From Paraspadella gotoi (lineage: Eukaryota; Chaetognatha): 64,000 bases of DNA. Position 1 is the stretch's first letter. Each line of letters begins with the position of its first letter. Location: the NCBI GenBank assembly GCA_051294375.1, contig CM119263.1, positions 30,319,376 through 30,383,375 on the forward strand, written 5' to 3'. Positions 10,801 to 20,966 of this stretch are shown in pieces. The position numbers were made by a program, and so were the translations under genes. Under the pieces are notes generated by a model. That model was not told where the DNA came from, searched no databases, and was given only the letters and a program-made list of their open reading frames with translations.

Positions 10801-13800
10801 TGCAAATTTGAATTCCTCGTCAAAAGTTAATAAAAGAAATATAAATCATTTTTAAAAAATTCTTTCATTAAGTGGGTTCAAAATTAAAAAACTATATTTA
10901 ATATATAAAAAGTTAATTTTCATCTTAAAATATAGCTTTTTCTAATTTTTGACCCACTTAATAAAGGAATTTTCAAAAAGAGTTATATTTCTTTTTACCA
11001 ACTTTTTATGACGAATCCAAATCTGTAAAAAAATCTTAGAAAAAACTGTTTTGAAATTTTAACATTTATTGGTTTAGTATTAGTATAAATATGGCCTACT
11101 GCGTAAATTGTAAAATTTATTATAAATTTTTTGATTATATAAATGTTCATTAATATAATGTTGTTCGTTCCTCACTTTTAGAATTTTAATTAAAGTTAAA
11201 TTTAGAAATTTTACTACGCCTTATTATACAGTTTAAACGGATCAAAGACACAGTTAAACTTTGCATATAAAATGAAGCCCATTCCATCATTGGCCGGTGC
11301 CATTGGTGGCTGGACATCAAGTCGTTGATCAGATTCCGAATATAAGTTCATGATTTGTCTGCGATCATATCTTTCGCTCACCTGTTCCTTGAAGGAAGAG
11401 TCGAGCTTCTGATATTCCCCGACCTTCTCCAACACGTCGCCAGTGGCGCCGTTGAGCTTCAAGGTTTCAACTTGGAAGGCGACGACGGAGGCGAACTGCT
11501 TGTGCTCTTGGTCGAGACGCTTCCTCGTTGAGGAGAGAGTCGAAGAATCCTTGGACTGCTTGAACTTGGCGATGGCGTCGTCGTAGGAGCGGTAGAGATC
11601 GGCTCGGTGGGAGTGGATCGTGTGGATCTTGAATGGAGCGGAAGGGAAAAAAAAAGTAAAATGAATGAGCCTTAAAAATTATTCAAGTTTGATATATAAA
11701 AAATTAACATTGGGTACGTCAGAGATCTCGGTGGGAATGTCCGCATTCGATTAGGAAGAAGCGAATAAATTGAATTCATCACGTCGAAATTATTTTAAAA
11801 ATAAATAATTAACATAATATAATTTGTTAGAAAAGCAAATGACCTCCTCAATCGTTCCGGCAATCTTCATCTTCGACTCAGACTCGACGTCGGGCGAAAT
11901 CGTGAAGTCGCATCTCACGTAGACGATGACGAGAGAGAAGAGGAGGAAGAAGGCGCCGATGAGGAGGAGGGGTTCCTGAGAGGAAAAAAGACGAAACGAT
12001 TTAAAGAAACAAATATTAATAAATATTAACTATTAATTAAACTATTGTCAGGCCAACTACGTGAAATCTGACACGAGAGTTCAGAAAACCTTCCATGTCG
12101 CATCCTTTTATTTCTTTGGCGCTCGTTAATTTAACGACGATGAATAAGAACTGAATCGTCATTTACTCAACCGGAGCGCTTTATTTCATTCCAAATGCAA
12201 CAATGATATTAAAACGCACCTGAAGTAGAAGCATCTTTGTGAAGGTGTAGCGAATTTTAAAGGGCTGGATGTGCGCCTCCACCAGATTTGTTTTCTCAGC
12301 GACGACGACGACCCGGCCAAGAGTGTCTAGATACGTGGAGAGTTTTTCATTGGCACGACGCTCGACGTCATAAGGAGCAGAAAACCGAATGTCCGTTACA
12401 CCTTCGGGCAGAACAACCTAAGATACGACGGATCAAACTGAATAAAATTAACTGAAAAACCGCAATTGATTTAAAATAATGCAACCTTTAGGGTGATTTT
12501 GTCAACCACCATATCGTCGTAAATGTGATCCAAAAAAGGCAGGGTTAGCAGAAAATCACTGCCAGAGACAAAAAGCGACTCGTACGAGGGGAGGTTATAG
12601 CCTAAGGTGTACTTGGTCTTCCAGCCGCCAAAGAGAGGAAAGCGCGGGCGAACTTCAACCTTGAAAAAAAACAAAAGTTTAATTAAAATATTATTTAACA
12701 TTTAACAAAGACTCATACCTCAATAGCATCTCCTATATCCTTAAGATTAGAAGTAGAAATATTGCCAATTGCGTCACGATAGTAAACATCTCTGGCAGAA
12801 GCTGGCAGCACAGTCTTGAAAGCCTTGATCGAAGAATCAGGTCCCGAGGTCCGCTGATAGTCGTAGCGAGAGAAGGGGCCTGTGCAAATGAGTAAAACAT
12901 ATCTTATGTATCTTTGTTTCTGTGCAAGTTTTTTTTTTTTAAATATGAATATTTTTTTTCAGATCTCGGTGGAAGGAATCCTCAATAGTGGGTCAGTTAG
13001 CCAATATTCTTAAGTCATCATTTTTACAAACAGAACAACAAATAATGAGAAACCAAGAAGCTTACCCTTTAACTTGGCTCCTGAATGCCTCATGTCTATG
13101 TCCTCTTCTACGGCGATGTTTCCCCAATGAGACACTTCCACAAGCCTTGTCATTTCGGTTACCTGATAATTTATACAAATTATAGTTTAATTTTAAAAGT
13201 TTCCAAAATCCCACCTCAATACTGTACCGTGAGAAAGGGAGAGTTGTTCTCATAATGGACGGAAATCTCCTTAGCGGAGTGAGGAGCGAGGTTGGAGAAA
13301 GGGCCGTAGAGGATGATCGAGTCTTTCAGAGAGTTCGGTTTAATCTTGAACAAAAATATAAAATAAGTTTTAATGTACAACCTTTAAATGGATTTAATCA
13401 AATAATATTATGTATACATATGATCAGAGATCTCGGTGGAGGTGTCCACATCCACAATAGTCGGTTAGCGAATATTCAAAATTCATCATTCATACAAGCT
13501 TAAAGAAAAACGAATATGTAAACAAACAAACCTTTGTATGAGATTCAATCTTGCTGGAGCCCAACTTGACTTCGGTGGTAGTAGAATCGGTGTTATACGG
13601 AACAAGCAGATGAAGATTTCCCGTGAAGATGACCTGTATTGGAAGAAGGAAAAGTTAGAAAATATTAGAATTTTAAAAAAACTAAATATATAAAAAAAAA
13701 ATTTCTGTCAGGCCAACTACGTGAAATCTGACACGAGAGTTCAGAAAACCTTCCATGTCGCATCCTTTTATTTCTTTGGCGCTCGTCAATTTAACGACGA

Positions 13801-14630
13801 CGAATAAGAACCGAATCGTCATTTACTCAACCGGAGCGCTTTTTTATTATTTTCAAGAGAGGAATCGAACGGGTGACCTTCTGAGCCTCGGCCTGCGCAA
13901 TCTCCACCGGGAAAGGCGTGAGGGCGTGGGAGAAGACTTCCTCGATCTCCAACGTCGCCGCCGCGTCGACGCCCAAAGGCGAAGGGAGGGAAATCGTTTG
14001 ATCGCCACCAGCTGATGAAATCTCCAGCGGAATCGTCTGGGTACAAAGAATAATAATGTTTAAATATTCAATCAAATTTTTAAGAAGATAAAATTATAAA
14101 AAAAAAACTACCTTTTTGCCCTGCTTGGCGACGGCGCTGACCGAGGCGAGGTGAGTGAGCAGCAGTGGATCCGTTGAGAAAGTGAGGGTCTGAGCGACTG
14201 ACCCGCCCGCGTTCTTAACCGTGACGGAGGACGAGATCTTGACGAGGTGAGTCGTCGCGTCGATCGTCCTTCGTGCCTGAGATGGTGTCGAGGGGAAGGG
14301 GGTGATTAGTGAAAGGGATGGTGGAGCGGGGAAGTGAGGAAGATGGAGTGGAAAGGAGCCGCATTTCAGAGTGAGCTGAGTGTGTCGACAGATCTATGAT
14401 TAAGAGTTGGATTATTGTCATCATAGACGCGGAAGGACAAATGTTTATTCTTTTAAAGTCTTTAATTTAGTTTTTGGTTTATTTCATAAACATTAAAACC
14501 CGCCAGCCTTCGGCCCAAATCTATGGATCGATGGCCTCACCTTCTCGACGATCAAATCGGCGCCGACGTCGCAGACGAAGAGAATCGCGAGAGCGAGACT
14601 CAACATCTTCGTTCTCCTCGAAGTCGTCAT
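7811..14630 (-). CDS. RPN1: Ribophorin I, oligosaccharyltransferase subunit 1
   Basis: ER-membrane subunit of the oligosaccharyltransferase that N-glycosylates nascent secretory proteins. Twelve exons on the minus strand: 14541-14630, 14112-14276, 13878-14036, 13532-13633, 13228-13344, 13066-13162, 12719-12879, 12486-12659, 12220-12417, 11844-11975, 11382-11627 and 7811-7951. They sum to 1782 bp, 593 aa (human about 607). The start is followed by a signal peptide ([12 protein letters not shown]). Diagnostic stretches include [30 protein letters not shown] and a single membrane helix near residue 425 ([20 protein letters not shown]). The 3.4-kb last intron holds the DIRS-like element and a foldback repeat, separating the final 46 codons from the rest. 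Other introns carry two short dispersed repeat families. DIS3 ends only 205 bp upstream. Confidence 0.96.
8071..10409 (-). mobile_element. DIRS-like retroelement, non-autonomous, copy 2 (degraded reading frames)
   Basis: Counterpart of 2294-4660 in the duplicated block, 2.34 kb. Inverted terminal repeats lie at 8103-8240 and 10259-10399 and the internal complementary region at 9470-9556. The right tip here reads ACACGATAG before AATT, matching the internal region better than copy 1 does. Many single-base indels relative to copy 1 suggest consensus errors or an older allele. Confidence 0.7.
8425..9871 (-). pseudogene. Gag-like gene of DIRS-like element copy 2, frame-broken
   Basis: Same gene as 2651-4114, but the single long frame of copy 1 is split here into several short frames by small indels. 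The start Met plus proline run at 9871, the donor near 9690 and the C-terminal basic region are still recognisable. It is either a decayed copy or a sequencing-error version of copy 1. Confidence 0.5.
10621..11240. repeat. Long foldback (inverted-repeat) element in RPN1 intron
   Basis: Two diverged arms of about 300 bp face each other around about 10920. The left arm starts TTTATACAGTAAGGCGTAG, contains GCAGTAGGCTATATTTAT (10743) and AAGTGGGTTCAAAATTAAAA (10870). The right arm contains their complements: TTTTTGACCCACTT (10950), ATAAATATGGCCTACTGC (about 11085-11102) and CTACGCCTTATTATACAG (11214). It is AT-rich with no coding capacity, so likely a foldback or MITE-type DNA element. In the left duplicate (4860-5027) only part of the left arm exists before the N gap. 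Confidence 0.7.
11721..11782. repeat. Short dispersed repeat (AGATCTCGGTGG family), copy a
   Basis: AGAGATCTCGGTGGGAATGTCC followed by a diverged tail ending TTCATCA. Related stretches occur at 12961-13022 and 13426-13490, all within RPN1 introns in the same orientation. Confidence 0.5.
12046..12182. repeat. 137-bp dispersed repeat, copy 1 (RPN1 intron)
   Basis: Begins TGTCAGGCCAACTACGTG and ends CTCAACCGGAGCGCTTT. Almost identical to 13706-13842 (a few substitutions), same orientation, both directly beside RPN1 exons. No coding potential or terminal repeats seen; possibly a SINE or a MITE fragment. Confidence 0.85.
12961..13022. repeat. Short dispersed repeat (AGATCTCGGTGG family), copy b
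   Basis: AGATCTCGGTGGAAGGAATCC, then AGTNGGTTAGCCAATATTC-like sequence shared with copy c at 13426-13490, ending TCATCATT. Confidence 0.5.
13426..13490. repeat. Short dispersed repeat (AGATCTCGGTGG family), copy c
   Basis: AGAGATCTCGGTGGAGGTGTCC, then AGTCGGTTAGCGAATATTC and TCATCATTC. It is the best preserved partner of 12961-13022. Confidence 0.5.
13706..13842. repeat. 137-bp dispersed repeat, copy 2 (RPN1 intron)
   Basis: Partner of 12046-12182. It abuts the donor side of RPN1 exon 3 (13878-14036). Confidence 0.85.
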
Positions 14631-14834
14631 CGTCGCTCTCCACATTCGATTCTCTCTTTTCGTTCACAAAAAAAAAGTTGACGAATCACAAATCGACCTG
14701 AAAAACAACAACGATCAACCAAAAACTGATAAAAGGAGAATAAAACGCGAGGAGAAGATGGGGAAACAAAAAAAAAACAAAAAAGAAAAGGGGATCATTG
14801 GGATCACAGATAGAGCCAAGGGAAAAGTGTCTCT

Positions 14835-17800
14835 TCAGGATTTCCGTCTTTTCGCCGGAGGTTCATCCTTTTCATTCGTCGTCTCCATCTCCTCGTTATC
14901 GGCGTCATTCGAGTTTTCCGCCGACTTTTCCATCGGCTTTTTGGGCGTCACGGAAAATCCGGGCACGACCGGCTTCACCAGTTGAATGACCATCTTCTGG
15001 TGCTGAACGTCTCTTCTGTCGATGGAGACTTGAACGGAGACGGGATCGAAGGTTCTCAAGACGACGCCGCCGCAGGTTTGACTCGGAACGTCTTCGTCGA
15101 AGATCCAATCCGCAGAGTTCGTCTCTGAAAATGTAAGGAAATAAGTCGATAAGACTAAACGAAATCTAAGGAAAGGAAATCCGACTAGGTGTGACTTACC
15201 CTTTTTCCGTTTATCGGCGAGGAACAAGGTTCCTTCCAATCCGTATTTGGGAATCAGAATTTGGAGAGCGTTTTTCCTAAGGAAACGAAATAATGTGGCA
15301 AAGTTAGTTTTGGTTTCTTTTAAACGGGTTGGGGCGGTATATTCACACCGCCTCACATCCACCATCGTTCAGCCAATCCCATTGGCTCAGACGGGGAACG
15401 CACCATCCCAAGAGTTGCGTTCCATCCACAGTCATAATGATTTCCCTCACACACATCAGTATGTGCATATATAAAAATATATAAAAATTTAAAATTGTTT
15501 CAATGTACTGACCTAACGAAGAGAACGTATCCTTGCTCCACTTGTTTCCGGTTGGCGAAAAAGAGCTGCGTGTGCAGCGCCACCGACGCGCGACCCGCGT
15601 AATCCGCCATCCGCTTTCGGTAGTTGAGGTTGTTGCAGACTTTCTCAACTTTCTTTTTGTCCAGCATCTCAGGGTAAGTCCGATCCTGGTTGGGAGATTT
15701 AAGGTTCAGAAATTTATATCTCATATCTTTTTTTTTTAATTTATAAAAATAATAACTTCAAAGTTGTTCAAAAATTTCGCTTACGATCGAATTTGACGTC
15801 AAGACGAACAGAAAAAGTACGAGATTCTCGAAAATTAAATCGATTTGGCAGCCGTCTGCCCAGAACCGACACGGAAAAGAGTCGGCGCTGATCTTATAAA
15901 CTGCGGATCGATAGATGGCCAGTGGCCACGCTCACCGAAAGACTTACCGATTGGATGAGCGACGCCAAAAGGCGATGGACGAGGATGTCGCTGTATCTCC
16001 GAATTGGCGAAGTGAAGTGGGTGTAGATGGGGCAAGCGAGACCGTAGTGGGCGTATTCGGGTTCTGGAAGGGTGCCCGAACAGAAGTAGAGAGCCTATGA
16101 AAGCAAAAGATATATAAACTATTTTGTTTTTTTTAATTTTTAAATGTATTATGTTTAAATTTAAACGTGTAGGCATTCATTAAACAAAAGAACCAACCTG
16201 CATCATGCATCGCGTGGCCAAGATTCGCAGCATGACGTTGAAGAAAGGAAATCCCGGGACCTCGGCTTGACCCAGCGTCGTGGCCAGACCTTTGTTGGAG
16301 TTGACGTCGAGATCGAAACCTTTGGCGGCGGCAATCTTCACGATTGGTTCGTAGTTTGACGGCGGAGGAGCTGATAGGTTAAGAGGAGAGATACTTTAAG
16401 TGAACAATTAAACCTGTACTAAATATATAATAGGACGCGCAGCACAACCTACCCGGATGCCTCCTGAGAACGGCGCACTGTCCGAAGGCTTCCAAAGTCG
16501 CCTCCGCCGTCGAAATGTTTGCCAACAACATGAACTCTTCCACCATGGACATGGTCTCCAGAAGCTGCTTCGTTTGAACCTGCAATTGTTAAATAACGTA
16601 GTTTATTAACTTAATTTGCCAAAATACCCATTGAAAAGCATTTATCACAAAACAAGATTAACAAAATACAGCATTCATAATATTCTTTCCTAGCCTCTGT
16701 TTCCCCAAGTCCCTAAGTCCACCTTTTCACATGGTGTAGGTATAAGATAATTTTTTTGTTGTATTTTTTTGTTGCAAAGAGAGAATTTTTCAATATCATA
16801 GAGTGAATGGATAATTTTATAGGCCTATGAGTTGTATCAATTGCATATGATTAGCTACATTATATTATTGCATTGACAAGTTATTGTCTATCTTTACCTC
16901 GACGGGATCGTGCGTCTCCGAGTCTAAATGGAACCGAACTTCGGTGGAGGCGAGCGACAACGCCCCGGCGTCGATGCGGCGCCGCTTGAGGATCTTGGCG
17001 AGGCGGTTGAGGCTGCGGAGGCCGAGGGTGAGGACGTCGTCGTCGGGGCCGTCGATGCGCATCTGGGCCTCAGCGTAGGTCATCGCCGCCTTGGAGAGGA
17101 TGGCGCTTTTAGTGAAGCGGGTCTTCAAGATCTGGAAAGGAGAGCGATAAAAATTTTATTTTCAAATCAACAGTTTATAATATTTCGCTGTTACTCTCCC
17201 TTGCCTCGGCATTTTGAGTCATTTCCCAAATGCAGGAGAAAGCGAGACGCTCCTCGCCGCCACGGAGCGAACAGAGATTCCCCGAGAGAAGCTCGGGCAC
17301 CATGTCGATTCGTTTGTCGACGAGATAAACCGTCGTCCCTCGAGAGGCCGCCTCCAAATCGATGGCCGAGCCTAAAATTGGATTAATTCTAAATAAATTA
17401 TGTTTAATATTGAAAAGTTTGTAAATAGACGAATACCGAATAAGATTAGGAAGTGTACAAGACGCCCTCCAACATCGCTCTATTTTAAATCGATGTCAAA
17501 TTAAAAAAAAGGAAAACGCCTCGAAGATTTACTCTTGCAGCTGTCTGCCCAGAACCGACACGGAAAGGGTCGGCCCTGATCTTATTGACTGCCAAAACTC
17601 ACTGCCCCCTCCCGCCAACGTACCTGGTTTGATGAAGTGAGAGACGTCAGCGATATGAACGCCGACTTCCAGATTCCCGTTCTCCAGCGGGCGACAGTGC
17701 AGGGCGTCGTCGATGTCTGTGCAGCCGGGCGGATCCACGCTGCAGATGTTGAGGTGGCGGAGATCCTCGCGGTTTTCCAGCATCTCCTCCGTGATTCGCC

Positions 17801-20545
17801 AGGGTAGGGAGGGGAGGCATTTGAGAACGGAGGCGGAGAAAGGGCCTGGAGTGGATAGAGAGGGAGTGACGTAGGGAGAGAAGAGAGGAGGAAGAAGAAA
17901 GCAGAGAGAAGAGAGGATAACGGAGGGTGAAGGGAAACTAAGTACGGCTAACTAAATGAGTCTCAATATCGCATCATCCTAAGCGTTTGTCAGGAATGGC
18001 TTTATCTTCAACTCGTGATTCACAGTTGGGGAATCCAGTCTCATCATAATCAACTCTACCCCCCCCTCATTTCTCTCTCTTCTCTCACCGTGAGGGACGT
18101 CGTGTTCCAAGAGAAGGACCTCGTTCTCCGTCTCTTTGTCTCCGATGGCGCCGAGTCGACGGACGAAATGACCCAAAGGGTAAAAGGAGTTGCGAGGCCA
18201 AGAGTCGATGGCCACGATGATGCGTTGATCGATCAGAGAGGCCGCCTGGATTAATTACTATTTAGTAAGTTACGTAATTCCTAATTAATATATCAAATTG
18301 GAGTCGGTGCCTCAGTGTTATTAATTAATATTATGAATTATCATCAATTGAAAAAGCGAACCTGCCTCGTCTCGATTCTGATCTTTGGAATTTTCTTCTC
18401 CGCCGGGATGAAGAGATGCCTGACGGTGTCTTTGATGGCAGATGGTTTGAGGATGCCGCAATACTGACGCCAGTTGCGTTTGATGATGCCGACCACGCGA
18501 CCCGTAGGTTTAGCGTCCGAGTCGTTTCTCGTGGTGGGAGGATCTGAGAAAGCGTCAATAGAAATAAAATATTTAATAATTATAAGTTAATAATATTTAA
18601 TAATTATCAAAAACAGAGGATCCAAAATGACTTAAAATGACGTAAAGGACATAATGACTGAAACTATATCAAGGAAAGATTTATCTTAACTTAAGGCCAA
18701 TACGACTATATGCAAATGAGATTAACAATATCGATCTCATTCTTCATCGAATTCCGTTTCATGTGAATAAAATTAAGCTAACAATACATAGGCTGCTTAA
18801 TGGCAAACTTTTATAGTAAACCTGATTAATGATTTTAACTCAAGACCAACCTTCTCCGTGGAGATTTTCTTTCTCGGCTTCGTCGTCCTTATCGTGAGTC
18901 TCTTCCATCAAGATGAGATTGGAAGGTCGACTCCATTTCGATCGATCGAAGACTTCGACGGCGACTTTATCTCCGTTGACGGCGCGATTCACGTGCGTCA
19001 TACCCTGGACGAGGATCGGGGCGGACCCGACGCCGTAGTCGTCGTCTCCCCCGCCGCCTGCCGGGTTTATAATTATATTGTAAAATATTCCAGTTGTTGA
19101 CTTATAAATCAAGCACAACTTTATACCCTTTTCGAAGCCCAGCTTTTTGTCCACCTCGTCCATCTGCGTCAAGACGCTTCCCTCCAAATAATTGTAAGCG
19201 GAGGCGAAGTAAGTCCCTTGCAAGAATTTGCCGGATTTGATTCCGGCCTGAATCTCTGCCATGGGAAGATGAACGGGAAACTCGAGCTCTCTCCCTCTCT
19301 TCTCTCTCCTCTCCGTCGCGTCCTCCTCCATCTCTTCCTCCTCTTCCCCTCTCCTCGCCACTTTGTCGGTCAGTCCCTCGCAACCCGACAGACTCTCCAC
19401 GTATTCTCTGGTGGTGAAGACTCGAAGTCCCTCGTCGGTCGCGCGTCGTTTGTTCTCGCGATCGTCGGTCAACATCACGACGGAGACTTGGGGGCAGTGG
19501 AGGGACAAGTGCCGCTGGTACCTGAGGATTCGAGAGAGAAATAATTTTTCATAAACTTATCATTAAATAATATTTATTTAATATTAATATTATTTAAACA
19601 GACCATTTGGCGGCGTGTCGAATTGCTCGATCGTTGCGATCGTTGGCAGTCTCGCCCTTCGCTTGTTCCACGTAGGCGTCCTTAAAAATGACGATATAAT
19701 TATGTTTAATGACTTAAGCAAAAAATCCAAACGACGACGTCAAGATTGTTTCTCCTCGTCCTCACCTTGTGATGCTCATTGACAAAAGCGTAAAAGTGTT
19801 TGTCTCCGTTGGCGAGAGAATCCTTAAACCGCTTGAGCGTCGGTCCCGAGCGATGTCGAACTTCTTGCAACACTGTCTGGGAGAAAAAGTATTTTTCGTT
19901 ACTTTAAAAGAAAAAGTACATAATGTAATTTAGTTAAATAACAATTGTAATGAATCCAAACCTGCAGGACGACTACGTTGGCGATGGCTTCGTCCTCCAG
20001 CACATCGAGTTGATGGAGAACGACGTTGGCGTCGACGACGAGTATGTGGGGGACGGGAAAGAGGGAGCTCTTGCTGGAGAATAGGAGTGGAAGATTGAAA
20101 TCGAAAAGTTTAAAATAAAAGTATAAATGATTGAATAAAAATTAAACAATTTATTCGCATTGTGTTCGTTAATCTAATTTATAATTTTATAATTATATTA
20201 TTGTATTCGAAAGAATTGGGGCGGAGTCCACATGAGAACCTCGTCACACCCGATTTGAACTTTGCTTTCCTTCCGTTGACGACCGACTCGGCGATGTGAG
20301 ACGCCGAACCGGTGCTTTTATTGGAAGGCCACAACTTATCACTGACCAGAATCAACTCACCTGACTGGCACGTCTTCGGCTATCAACGGCCCCACGACGA
20401 GCCCGCCCTCGAGAGCGTCGGCGTTGGGACATTCGGCGCAGCGGGGGACGCCGCAGTAAATGTCGTCGCGGAGGTAATGTTCGCGAACGACCTTGAGGAT
20501 GGAGCCTCGCTTCGTCTTGCGGATGAACGTCTTTTGTTTCAACAT
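14835..20545 (-). CDS. DIS3: Exosome catalytic subunit DIS3/RRP44 (3'-5' exoribonuclease and endonuclease)
   Basis: Catalytic subunit of the RNA exosome. Seventeen exons: 20361-20545, 19962-20073, 19766-19876, 19604-19680, 19127-19521, 18851-19057, 18362-18543, 18089-18245, 17624-17845, 17205-17371, 16898-17131, 16453-16579, 16198-16370, 15948-16094, 15513-15685, 15200-15276 and 14835-15124. Total 3036 bp, 1011 aa (human about 958). The N-terminal CR3 cysteine motif is intact ([10 protein letters not shown]), as are the PIN-domain acidic residues ([24 protein letters not shown]), the cold-shock domains and the RNB active site ([16 protein letters not shown]). An S1-type C-terminus ends in a lysine/arginine-rich tail. 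The intron after exon 10 has a GC donor (GAG|GCAAGG) required by phase. Two introns carry copies of a ~60-bp repeat. Confidence 0.97.
15847..15906. repeat. ~60-bp dispersed repeat in DIS3 intron, copy 1
   Basis: GGCAGCCGTCTGCCCAGAAC, then CGACACGGAAAAGAGTCGG, then CTGATCTTAT. About 85-90 percent identical by eye to 17536-17593 in another DIS3 intron, same orientation. Confidence 0.7.
17536..17593. repeat. ~60-bp dispersed repeat in DIS3 intron, copy 2
   Basis: Partner of 15847-15906. It contains the internal short hairpin CGACACGG...GTCGG. Confidence 0.7.
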
Positions 20546-20966
20546 TGTTTTTTTAAAGTTTTGCTCTTTAGGAAAACAAAAAAACAAATGCAAAAATTAT
20601 AAAAAGTTGGTGTATCACAAAAATTGTAAAAATAGCTCAGGAAATGGCGGACGGAATAATTCATTTTTCCGAGGGAGAGGGGGCGGCAAGGGGGCGGAAA
20701 GGGGGAGGAGGGGGAAGAAATGAATGAAAAAATCATGAGAAAAAAAATTGTTTCATATCAATTTTGGGGAATTTCGCATCGCAGAGGAATCATACTCAAG
20801 AATCGAAATCGGATAGGCGACTCGGGTAAAATCCGTTATAGTTTTTACTCGAGGCCAAAAAAAAAAGTCCCCTCCCTCTCCCCTTAAAAAAACCGATAAA
20901 AAAAAGGTTTTGACGTCTTGACGTTTTGACGTTTTGACGTTTTCTTCACGTTTCTTGACGTTTTCT
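20546..20966. other. Intergenic region between centlein 3' end and DIS3 start
   Basis: 420 bp. It should contain the DIS3 promoter and the centlein 3' UTR. It includes a G-rich stretch (20670-20720) and, at 20906-20960, several near-tandem copies of TTGACGTTTT with a TGACGTC core. No coding sequence seen. Confidence 0.6.
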
